The translations under genes were made by a program, and so were the position numbers. Source: Bacteroidota bacterium (GTDB lineage Bacteria; Bacteroidota; Bacteroidia; UKL13-3). Taken from it: 64,000 nucleotides of DNA. The notes below the pieces were generated by a model. The model was not told the origin of the DNA and made no database searches. It was given only the letters and a program-made list of their open reading frames with translations. Below are positions 35,346 through 44,200 of the stretch, piece after piece (the first letter of the stretch is position 1; every line of letters begins with the position of its first letter). The stretch lies in the NCBI GenBank assembly GCA_947477885.1, contig CANJUD010000002.1, forward strand, positions 1 to 64,000, given 5' to 3'.

Positions 35346-37811
35346 TTAATTCCCCAGTCCAAGTCTCCTCGCATCCCTCCTGCGTTTGAAGAAAGCTATA
35401 AAGAATCCTATTACCATTATTACAGTTCCTGCCCACAATAAATTTACATAAGGGAAACGAAGTGCTTTTAATACAATATAATCGCTCATGGTATTCTTGA
35501 ATGACGAAATTAAGGTTACTTTTAAGTTCTTTTTATTACCATCAGTAATTGGTTTAATATCCAGTAAATCCAATCGTGTAAGTGAGTCTTTATCTATTGC
35601 AGCATTTACCCATTTATCTCCCGCTAAGTTGAACTGCATAGTTAGTGCTTCTTCATGTTTTAGACTCTTAAGTGTAAAGTGCAGCTCATAATCAAATTTT
35701 AATTTCTGAAGAGGCTTAATTTCTAAAAGTGTTAGCTGATTATTATTTGCCAACATAATTTGTTGCCCCACTGTTATATTAACAGTATCTGCATTTACCC
35801 ATTCCTCCTCGTTTTCTTGTGGGTCAAGCCCGCTAAATGAAGTAACATGGGTATATATATCATTTGTTATATAATGCCTTGTATCAGGATTGGCAACCAT
35901 ACCCATTTTAGGATTTACTTGCACATTGGGATGCAAAGTAAATTGCTCAACAACTTTATTAGTTGCGGTATCTATTTTTTCATATTCCACAGCCAAATAA
36001 TGATTCACTCCTATATTACTATCGCCACGATAAGTTGCAGAATATTCTCCTATTTGCACAGGTATATCCTTTCTCAATAGCATATTCTCTGCCTGTGTAG
36101 AGTCGATTTTTCCATCAGGCATCGGGAAATTATTTGATGTTAGCACTTTTTTACCTGTGGTGGAAACTAGTATCCCTACCAACATCAAACCAAAACCTAT
36201 ATGCCCAACACTGGCGCCAGATATTGAAAACTTCCCTTTGAGCACTTGCGTGATATATCCTATATTGCCTACTATCGCAAATATGGATGTGAATAGCATA
36301 GTTACATATTCAGGATTGTATGTTTTAAATATATATATTCCAGCAACAGTTAATATAATACTAATTGTTATATATAATAAAAGGGAACGAAGAATCTTTT
36401 TTATATCTGTATTTTTATATTTAAAGAATTGCGTGACTGCTGTGAGTATACCAACCAAAATCGCAATGGGCAATTGTATTCTATTATATACATCTATTTT
36501 GGGTGGTGCCACATTGGAATTAAACACATTTTCAAGACCTGTCATAGTTACTATTTTATTCCACACTGGTAGTGAGGTAGTGAATATAATTTGCATAGCA
36601 GACAATACCAAAACTAAGGAACCTATAAACATCCAAAACTCACGACTCCAAAGCTGCTGCTCGGTTTTGAGTGAAGGTATTTCTTTCCAACTTCTCACCA
36701 ATAAAACTATATTGATGATAACAAACAACATCATAAATACAAACAACTGATTCGATAAACCATCATCGGTAAATGCATGTACTGATGTGTTTTGTAATAT
36801 ACCGCTGCGAGTTAAAAATGTAGAATATAATATCAGAAGAAATGTGATAGTAATTAATATAAAAGCTTCTTTCAAACTATGCCCTGTACTCTTGGCAATG
36901 AGCATTACATGCAACCCTGCAACTAGTGTGAGCCAAGGAACGAGTGATGCATTCTCTACCGGATCCCAAGCCCAAAAACCTCCAAAACTTAATGATTCAT
37001 AAGCCCACATAGCACCCATTACCACACCAGTTCCCAATATAGCTGCCGAGAATAATGTCCAAGGCAGTGCGGGTACAATCCATTCTTTATAATTGCGTTT
37101 CCACAGTGCACTCATTGCAAATGCAAAGGGAACAATTGTACTTGCAAATCCTAAAAATAATGTGGGCGGATGTATTACCATCCAATAATTTTGTAATAGC
37201 GGATTGAGCCCGTTTCCATCTTTTATCAGCGATAAGTAATCGCTAGTTTGTAGGCCACGCATTGCATATACTGGCAGGTTTGGATCTATCCATGAAGTAT
37301 CATGATCACGCAAAAGCTCGAAAGGGCTGCTACCGAAATGGAACCAATCAAAATTGACTCCGAGCAACATGGATGATAATACTATCTGCGATAAAGCGAT
37401 AAAAACCATCACAGGGCTCGTCCATTTATTCACTTTAAAAAGTACAAAAACACCAAGAACCATTTGCCAGAAAAGCCATAATAAAAAGCTTCCCTCCTGC
37501 CCTTCCCAGAAACAAGATATCATATACTCGCCAGGCAAATCGAGGCTGCTATGTCGCCAAGCGTAGTGGTATTCGAAATAGTGACTTTTAATGATAAAGA
37601 AGAGGCAAGCTACAATTCCTGCAACTGCAATTCCGTGTATCCAAAATGCCCAACGTCCTATTTTAAACCACTTGATTTTTTGGTCACCATCTTTCGATGC
37701 AAAAATGAAACTAATGAGTGCAAGTAGTGATACTCCAAAAGTGATTGCCACGGCCAAATGACCGAGGTTACCAATGAGCAGATGTTCGTTCTTAAAGTAG
37801 TTTTCTTCCAT
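35346..37811 (-). CDS. ccmF: Cytochrome c maturation protein CcmF (heme lyase)
   Basis: 821 aa, longer than the ~650 aa E. coli protein, from the ATG at 37811. The heme-handling WWD signature is GFWAWDPVENASLVPWL (about 265-281). Conserved His residues lie in MVIHPPTLFLGF and near YHYAWRHSS. About fifteen membrane segments; a large periplasmic domain lies at about 580-790 (start NFPMPDGKIDSTQ). CcmF, with CcmH-type proteins, attaches heme from CcmE to apocytochromes. It follows ccmE by 113 nt; a hairpin repeat with the start region lies between. Confidence 0.93.
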   Translation of the reverse strand: MEENYFKNEHLLIGNLGHLAVAITFGVSLLALISFIFASKDGDQKIKWFKIGRWAFWIHGIAVAGIVACLFFIIKSHYFEYHYAWRHSSLDLPGEYMISCFWEGQEGSFLLWLFWQMVLGVFVLFKVNKWTSPVMVFIALSQIVLSSMLLGVNFDWFHFGSSPFELLRDHDTSWIDPNLPVYAMRGLQTSDYLSLIKDGNGLNPLLQNYWMVIHPPTLFLGFASTIVPFAFAMSALWKRNYKEWIVPALPWTLFSAAILGTGVVMGAMWAYESLSFGGFWAWDPVENASLVPWLTLVAGLHVMLIAKSTGHSLKEAFILITITFLLILYSTFLTRSGILQNTSVHAFTDDGLSNQLFVFMMLFVIINIVLLVRSWKEIPSLKTEQQLWSREFWMFIGSLVLVLSAMQIIFTTSLPVWNKIVTMTGLENVFNSNVAPPKIDVYNRIQLPIAILVGILTAVTQFFKYKNTDIKKILRSLLLYITISIILTVAGIYIFKTYNPEYVTMLFTSIFAIVGNIGYITQVLKGKFSISGASVGHIGFGLMLVGILVSTTGKKVLTSNNFPMPDGKIDSTQAENMLLRKDIPVQIGEYSATYRGDSNIGVNHYLAVEYEKIDTATNKVVEQFTLHPNVQVNPKMGMVANPDTRHYITNDIYTHVTSFSGLDPQENEEEWVNADTVNITVGQQIMLANNNQLTLLEIKPLQKLKFDYELHFTLKSLKHEEALTMQFNLAGDKWVNAAIDKDSLTRLDLLDIKPITDGNKKNLKVTLISSFKNTMSDYIVLKALRFPYVNLLWAGTVIMVIGFFIAFFKRRRDARRLGLGN

Positions 37812-37819
37812 GAGCCTCA

Positions 37820-37860
37820 CCCCTGCCCCACTCCGGTGGAGTGGGGTGCTTTCGCACTAG
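37820..37860. repeat. Hairpin repeat just upstream of ccmF
   Basis: CCCCACTCC (37826-37834) and GGAGTGGGG (37838-37846) form a perfect 9-bp stem with loop GGT. It is preceded by ACCCCTGCCCC of the same kind. The stem begins 14 nt from the ccmF start codon on the minus strand and lies in the ccmE-ccmF gap, so it may affect read-through or ccmF translation. Confidence 0.88.
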
Positions 37861-37924
37861 GGATTTCTTAGTTTTATTATATATTTATTTAATATCTGCA
37901 CTAATTTTTAGTTAGTGGAAAGGT

Positions 37925-38311
37925 TTATTTCTCAGTTTTTTTTTCTTTGTCAGTATTATACTTCGATGGGCATTTAAGTAAAATTTTATCTGCATGAAAA
38001 TGGTCTCCATCCATTTTACCTGATACTACAATCTTATCGCTGCGGTCAAAATCCGGAGGCTTGGGATTATCATATATTACTTGTTTTGTTTCTTGCAAAG
38101 TATCTGTTAAGTAAAATGAAAAATGGTTTGGTTTTGCGGGGTCATACTCCATGGGTTTTGTTTTATCCAATACGCCCACTATATGAACCTCATTGCCTGA
38201 TGCCGCCGCTTCATTGAAGCTTACATATTCAGAATTTTTGTTGAATAAAAAAAGTATGATGCCTAAAGCGGCAGCCATAAACACCAATAATACAATTCGA
38301 CTGGTTTTCAT
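37925..38311 (-). CDS. ccmE: Cytochrome c maturation heme chaperone CcmE, CxxxY type
   Basis: 128 aa. One N-terminal membrane anchor (about 5-22) and a periplasmic OB-fold (about 35-115). The usual heme-binding motif HxxxY is present as KCPSKY, with Cys in place of His (about 117-121). This form is known for CcmE in Desulfovibrio and some archaea. CcmE receives heme from CcmC and hands it to CcmF. The gene is 3 nt from the small ccmD-like gene upstream. The protein is complete; only the residue at the binding site is changed. Confidence 0.9.
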   Translation of the reverse strand: MKTSRIVLLVFMAAALGIILFLFNKNSEYVSFNEAAASGNEVHIVGVLDKTKPMEYDPAKPNHFSFYLTDTLQETKQVIYDNPKPPDFDRSDKIVVSGKMDGDHFHADKILLKCPSKYNTDKEKKTEK

Positions 38312-38313
38312 GC

Positions 38314-38535
38314 TTAACTTTTCTTTTGATTTTCTAATTCTTTTTCCAATTTGCTGATACGCCTTTCTTGTCTGAACAAAAAGAAGGCAATTCCTGCGAA
38401 GATCATAGATAACACAGCTACTACTACATTTATTTTGCCTGAGCTGCGGAAGGTATCATCCATAAAATTATTTTGTGCCATAACATTTGTTGTTTGAATA
38501 ATATATATAATAATAATCAGAAAGAGTTTGTTCAT
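38314..38535 (-). CDS. ccmD: Small membrane protein of the CcmD type
   Basis: 73 aa. A short signal-like N-terminus (LFLIIIIYIIQTTNVMAQ), one further membrane segment (about 33-54) and a positively charged amphipathic tail RQERRISKLEKELENQKKS. CcmD proteins are small, poorly conserved membrane polypeptides that help release holo-CcmE. The identification rests on position: the gene overlaps ccmC by 4 nt (ATGA) and lies 3 nt before ccmE. Confidence 0.7.
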   Translation of the reverse strand: MNKLFLIIIIYIIQTTNVMAQNNFMDDTFRSSGKINVVVAVLSMIFAGIAFFLFRQERRISKLEKELENQKKS

Positions 38536-39212
38536 TTCAATTGCGATTTAATTTTAGACATTCTGTATTTCATCTGGGTCATCCACAGTGCGATGCCCAT
38601 CCAACCAATCACTGCGGGGTAAAACACCAAACGCATCGTATTCGTTTGTCCATACTGACTAAATGCAGGATTTCCTTTATTGCCAGGGTGCAGTGAATCT
38701 ATTTGGTCAGGGATTAATTTGATTAAAACGAGAAAAAGCGGGAAAGCAAATATATTATATACAGCAGATATACGGGCTTTTTTCATGGGGTCTTCAATGC
38801 CATTACGTAATATAATATAGGCGGCATATAATAACATGCCCACGGCAACGCCTTTCAGTTTGCTATCTTGTTCGGGCCAAAAATCGCCCCAAGTATATTG
38901 TGCCCATAGCATACCTGTGAGCATACCCAACACGCCCAATAGAAGAGCCACATTGATTGCCTCGAAAGCTTTGCGGTCACTTTCTATATTTTCTTTTCTT
39001 AGGTATTGAATGCTATGCCACACTGAAAATCCTTGCAGAAACATCATGGCAAACCACATGGGCACGTGGAAAAACAGGTTACGCATGGTTTCGTCAAGCA
39101 CACTGGTTTTGGCTTCCTCCGACAGTGGAACGTAAAATCCATAAATGACACTGTACATCACCAATGCCACAGCAATCCACTTCCAACCTTGTTTGATAAA
39201 AATATTTTTCAT
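38532..39212 (-). CDS. ccmC: Heme exporter CcmC, with a divergent WWD-type signature
   Basis: 226 aa with six membrane segments, the CcmC size. Family features are the His in LFFHVPMWFAMMFLQG, and the region WAQYTWGDFWPEQDSKLKGVAVGMLLYAAYIIL, where canonical CcmC has WGxxWxWD. Here the WGDFWPEQD form lacks the last Trp of the signature. CcmC binds heme in the periplasm and loads CcmE. It is the first gene of ccmC-D-E-F; ccmA and ccmB are not adjacent (ccmB is at 13673). Confidence 0.9.
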   Translation of the reverse strand: MKNIFIKQGWKWIAVALVMYSVIYGFYVPLSEEAKTSVLDETMRNLFFHVPMWFAMMFLQGFSVWHSIQYLRKENIESDRKAFEAINVALLLGVLGMLTGMLWAQYTWGDFWPEQDSKLKGVAVGMLLYAAYIILRNGIEDPMKKARISAVYNIFAFPLFLVLIKLIPDQIDSLHPGNKGNPAFSQYGQTNTMRLVFYPAVIGWMGIALWMTQMKYRMSKIKSQLK

Positions 39213-39291
39213 CGCTTATTTCGGCAAATTTCGGGTGTAAATACCAATATTAGGCAGATTTTTTTTTGCCGATTGTTTGACCCCCGATGGG

Positions 39292-39332
39292 GTCGCAGGT
39301 TTATAATCCAAACAATACTATAAACCTGCGAC
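39292..39332. terminator. Perfect 14-bp inverted repeat near the ccm promoter region
   Basis: GTCGCAGGTTTATA (39292-39305) pairs perfectly with TATAAACCTGCGAC (39319-39332), leaving a 13-nt loop. It lies between the divergent ccmC and channel-like genes, so it is more likely a repeat or an operator than a terminator for either. CGATGGGGTCGCAGG-type words like this are common intergenic repeats in Bacteroidota. Confidence 0.75.
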
Positions 39333-39501
39333 TTAGAACGAGTCGGACATCGTTGTGAAGCGCTATACCTAAGAATGGCAATCAAGATGTTGAGATAAAC
39401 CAGAATATATGCAAGAAAATTACATTTTTTATGTCAGAAAAAAATGTTGACAATTTTTATATAGCATTATCAAGTATTATTGTGGTGAAAATAATAAAAA
39501 A

Positions 39502-39840
39502 ATGTTTGAACATAAATCACAACCACTTGCTTCAAAAAAGAAGTTTTATAACCGAATATTTAAAGCCGTCACCTTTTCCTTCGCGCTTATTTTCGTATGC
39601 TTGATGATTGGAATATTAGGCTATCACTTCACTGATAATATATCTTGGATTGATTCCCTTCACAATGCTTCCATGATTTTAGCTGGCATGGGCCCTGTGG
39701 TAAATATAACTTCAGATATAGGAAAATATTTTTCTTCTTTCTACGCTTTGTTCAGCGGGATTGTATTTATATCAAATGTGGGATTAATATTAGCACCTCT
39801 TGCACACAGATTATTTCACAGGTTGAATTTGGAAGATTAA
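39502..39840 (+). CDS. Membrane protein with an ion-channel-like pore module
   Basis: 112 aa with two membrane segments (about 23-43 and 79-100) and a re-entrant-looking helix between them: SWIDSLHNASMILAGMGPVVNITSDIGKYFSSFYALFSG. The arrangement helix, pore helix, turn, helix resembles a two-TM potassium channel pore (ion_trans_2), but the usual TVGYG filter is replaced by GMGPV. It may have lost K+ selectivity or be another channel type. The gene is alone; function not proven. Confidence 0.65.
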   Translation: MFEHKSQPLASKKKFYNRIFKAVTFSFALIFVCLMIGILGYHFTDNISWIDSLHNASMILAGMGPVVNITSDIGKYFSSFYALFSGIVFISNVGLILAPLAHRLFHRLNLED

Positions 39841-39928
39841 TTATATGTCATCACTATGATATATAATCAATCTTGAGATAAAAAAAACGTTCCTTTATTA
39901 AATAATTTTCCCCTTTATATTGCAAAAT

Positions 39929-41269
39929 ATGAGAACAAAAAAAGAACTCTTACTATTAGTAATTTGTATAATACTATGTAAAATTTCATCTGCACAGTTT
40001 AACAAAGATGATTTCAATTTTCATTATCAAACTACCTTCGTTCCACAATATAATTTCAAAGCTAAGAAACCTTTGAGTTACGCTACTGCCAATACTTTCG
40101 GCACAACTACTGACCAGGCAACTACTATTACAGCAACCGGATATTTGGGATGGCGATGGGGGAAGAATACTGGTATATATTTCAATCCAGAAGTTGCGGG
40201 AGGCAAGGGATTAAACAAAGCTTTAGGCATTGCAGGTTTCTGCAACGGAGAATCTTTCAGAGTAGGAAATCCTGAGCCGGCTTTTTATATAGCTCGTGCA
40301 TATATTAGTCATTACTTTCCGTTGAAAAAAGAGAGAGAAGATTTGGATGATGCACAAAACCAAGTGAAAGGTAGTAAACCTTTAAAGTATATAAGACTTG
40401 TTGCAGGCAAATTTTCGATGGCCGATTTTTTTGATTTTAATAGTTATAGTCACGATGCACGCACACACTTTCTCAACTGGGCACTAATGAGCAATGGTGC
40501 ATGGGACTATCCTGCCAACACCCGCGGATATACAATTGGTGCAATGATTGAATATAAGAACACACCCAAAAATGTATCATATAGATTAGCTTGGTCACTG
40601 CCACCAAATACTGCCAATGGCCCTAACTATGACTATCATATAAAAAATGCAATGTGTTATACAGGTGAGGTGGAACGCAAATTCAAACTGTTCAAAAAAG
40701 ATATAACTATTCGGGGACTTGCATTTATAAATCGTTCATTGGCGGGTATATATAATGAATCGGCAGGCATATTATACAAGCCAGGGCAACCCACAGGTCC
40801 GCTGAGGAAATTAACGAACGATGCTTATCATATAAAATATGGTTATGCAATTAATATGGAAATAGATTTTAATAATTGGAATGGAATGTTTATGCGGGCA
40901 GGATATAATAATGGCAAAACAGAAACGTGGGCATTCACGGAGATTGATGCTTCAGTAAGCTTGGGCTATGTTGCACTGGGCAAAAAATGGAACCGAAAAA
41001 ATGATCATTGTGGAATAGCTATACTAGCAAACGGCATCTCACCCGACCACAGAAATTATCTAAAAAATGGAGGCTATGGTTTTATGCTCGGCGATGGCAA
41101 TTTGAATTACGCCCCTGAGATGATTTCAGAATTATATTATTGTATATCTTTATTCAATAACCAACTTTCTATATCACCCGATTACCAGATTATTATAAAC
41201 CCGGGATATAATAAAGATAATCACGGACCTATACAGGTAATTGGGGCAAGGGTGCATGTGGAGTTTTGA
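39929..41269 (+). CDS. OprB-like carbohydrate-selective outer membrane porin
   Basis: 446 aa from the ATG at 39929, with a signal peptide (about 1-23). Beta-barrel strands with aromatic girdles run throughout; the end GARVHVEF closes in a terminal Phe, typical of outer membrane barrels. The pattern ISPDHRNYLKNGGYGFMLGDGNLNYAPEMISELYYCISLFNNQLSISPDYQIIINPGYNKDNHGP (quoted in part) matches the C-terminal region of the OprB family. The likely role is passive uptake of sugars or other small solutes. It is followed 3 nt later by the convergent T9SS protein gene. Confidence 0.8.
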   Translation: MRTKKELLLLVICIILCKISSAQFNKDDFNFHYQTTFVPQYNFKAKKPLSYATANTFGTTTDQATTITATGYLGWRWGKNTGIYFNPEVAGGKGLNKALGIAGFCNGESFRVGNPEPAFYIARAYISHYFPLKKEREDLDDAQNQVKGSKPLKYIRLVAGKFSMADFFDFNSYSHDARTHFLNWALMSNGAWDYPANTRGYTIGAMIEYKNTPKNVSYRLAWSLPPNTANGPNYDYHIKNAMCYTGEVERKFKLFKKDITIRGLAFINRSLAGIYNESAGILYKPGQPTGPLRKLTNDAYHIKYGYAINMEIDFNNWNGMFMRAGYNNGKTETWAFTEIDASVSLGYVALGKKWNRKNDHCGIAILANGISPDHRNYLKNGGYGFMLGDGNLNYAPEMISELYYCISLFNNQLSISPDYQIIINPGYNKDNHGPIQVIGARVHVEF

Positions 41270-41272
41270 TGC

Positions 41273-44200
41273 CTAATTCTTCACAAACCTATCACTCCTA
41301 AACCCTTCCTCGGTCTGGCTTAGAAAGTAATACACTCCTCTGGCCAAATTAGATATATCGATGGTTGTTTGTATATCTGTTAGTTTTCCTATTATAATAG
41401 TTTGGCCGAGTATATTGATGATTTTATACTCCTTGTTTTGGAACTGGAATTGATTGTTGGTAATGCTCAATTCTTCACTGGCGGGATTGGGAAATATTTT
41501 AATCTTTTCATTCTTCACCAATAAATATATACCAGCATTTATTGTTACTTTTACTAAATACGTTTTTGTATTAATATTGTTCTGAGCTTTAATGGTTAGA
41601 TGAAGTGTGTCTGTATAATCATTTGGTGTGATGGATGATTGTTGTAATGTTGTATTTACAAAAGCTTTTGCACTATCACTTATGGTGAATTGCGATATCA
41701 ATTTTGTAACATTAGTACCGAATGGAACCGCAATGTTTACTAACCCTCCCGCTGTATTGGCAGTTATCATTCCAGTTGCATTTGGGCTTATAATATTATA
41801 AGTAATTAAATCGCAAGCAGAATTTGAATCTGATAAAACTGTCACAATATAGGTTTTGGAATAATTGGTGTCCTGTGCCACAATTTTGTATGATAAGGGC
41901 GAAGTGAAATTATTGACCGTAACACCTGTCTGTTGCTTTACAGAATTTATATATACTGTGCCACTATCGCTTACAGTAAACAATGCTATCAAACTATTCA
42001 AATATGTACCGAAAGGAACTCGTACACTTACCGTCCCGCCTGTGTTGCCAGTGGGTGTGATAGTTCCAGTTATTGAAGGTGCTATAGCATAAGTTAATAA
42101 ATTGCAAGCCTTGTTTTTGTCGAATTTGATATTGATATAATATGTTTTATGATAATTGGTATCTTTGGCAACAATTTTATATGCTACCAACGAAGTGAAA
42201 TTATTGGAAGTAACATTACTGATTTGATTTACCGAACTTATATAAGCGTTGGCACTGTCGCTTAGGGTAAAATAGGGAACTATATTTGAGAGCGGAGTTC
42301 CGTAAGGCACCGTCAAATCAACTGTTCCTCCCGTTGATATCTGGGTAATGCTTCCACTTACAGATGGATTTACAAAACCATAAGTGAGTAAATTGCATTC
42401 TGTATTTTTATTTGTGATTACTGTAATATTATATGTTTTGGTTATCGAACTATCAATGGAAGTTATAATATATGTTAAAGTAGAATTAAAATTATTCTTA
42501 TTAGTGGTTGACACTTGCTTTACTGTACCAATATATGCATTTGAAGAATCAGATAAAGTAAATGTAGCAATTAATGAATCTACAATAGTTGCATATGGCA
42601 AATAGCTTGTAATACTTCCACCTGTAGTATTTTGCGTAATCGTATCTTTCACACTCAGCCCTGCAAATGTATAAGTTTTTATTCCCAAAAAGAAAGTGGT
42701 AGAATCTAAAATTAGACTATTATAATTCCCTGCCAAGTCAGTAAAACCATTGGCATTGATACTTACTTTTACTTGTGCATTATTGATAGGAATAATTTTA
42801 GCCGAATAAGTATATCCATCTATTTGTGTAAAGTTTGCAATAGTTGCATTGCTCACAACTACATCATTCACATCAAATCCATATACAATTTCTGAGGTCT
42901 TGAATGCCGCTACGAAGCCATTGCTCACTGTGGGTTTGGGAATAGTAATAGCAACAGTAGGTTTAGCTTTATCAATATATATAGCATAGTCCTCGCTTTG
43001 TCCATAACTAAGTGTGCCGCACGATGAGATTACATTATTATAATCGCTCACCACACGCATTCGAACAAATTTATCATATACAGTTGGATTCGACAATAAA
43101 GTAATACTACACGAACGCCTACCCTGCCCTGTTGAGATAGTTCCTACCAATTCAAATGAATCTGTAAACACGCCGTTATTATTATAGTCGATATAAATTT
43201 TTGCATTCTCATTGTAGGAGTTACCGTTTGTAACCCAAGCATTGTAAGTACCTCCCGCTTTTACAATTGTATTATTACTACAAGAAAAATCTTCATAACT
43301 TGTATTCCCTGTGCTCGATGATTTATCAATAGTATTAAATTCAAATCTATATATTCCAATTGTGAAGCCCCCCAAATTAGTAGTAGTAGTTGAACATTGA
43401 GCAGATACAGAAATATTAGAATAATTATAGTTAACAGTTTTGGTATTTGAGCCAGATGCATTGCTTACAGTTAAAGATATATAATACATTCCAGAAGAAG
43501 TGAATTGAATCTCTGCTCGCGATGAAGAAGAATCTGTTCCATTAATATAACTCCACCCAGATGCAGGCGTGATCAGCCACTGACGTGATGTGGGCGAATA
43601 CAAAGAATTATCAACCAATATAATAGTGCTGGCGCAAGGTTGCGAGGAAGAAGGCTCAATAGTATAATCGGCAAATGGTGCTAAATTGGTATTATTATAT
43701 AAATCTGTTTGCCAAATCCCCCTACCATACATGGCAATATGCAAGCGACTTTTTGAAGTTCCATCACTCATAATCTCCATATCAGAAATTTGAGCAACAG
43801 TGGGCAAACCTTTTGAAAAATTAATCCAATTCTTCAAATTTCTATTCCTGTAATACACGCCAAAAGCCGTGGATACATACATGCTCGAATCTTTTGCTTT
43901 TTGATTCAGTAAAAATTTAATGATATTGGAGTTGGGTAAATTCTTACTGATATTTTCCCAAGTTGCCCCTTTGTCTTTAGATTTGAATAAGCGAGCTTGG
44001 TTAGTGGCCATATATATTATATTGGAATCATAATCGCAGGTTTCAAGTCCCCTAACTTGTTCGTTGCTATTAAATGTGAAGCTTGTAATTTTTGTGAAGG
44101 TAGGCGAGGCAGCATTTATATTATCACTTCTATATATTGTTTGTGGATTAAAAGCCACGTAAAAAGTCCCATAAGAAGATTTTGAATATGACATTGCTCT

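Noticed and set aside
36157-36750. Plus-strand frame of 197 aa inside the ccmF region
   Set aside because: It is antisense to the hydrophobic part of CcmF and has no features of its own.
39240-39335. tRNA gene suggested by the stem-loop and GTTTATAATCC-type words
   Set aside because: Only one stem is present; no anticodon or T arm can be folded, and there is no GTTCRA box.
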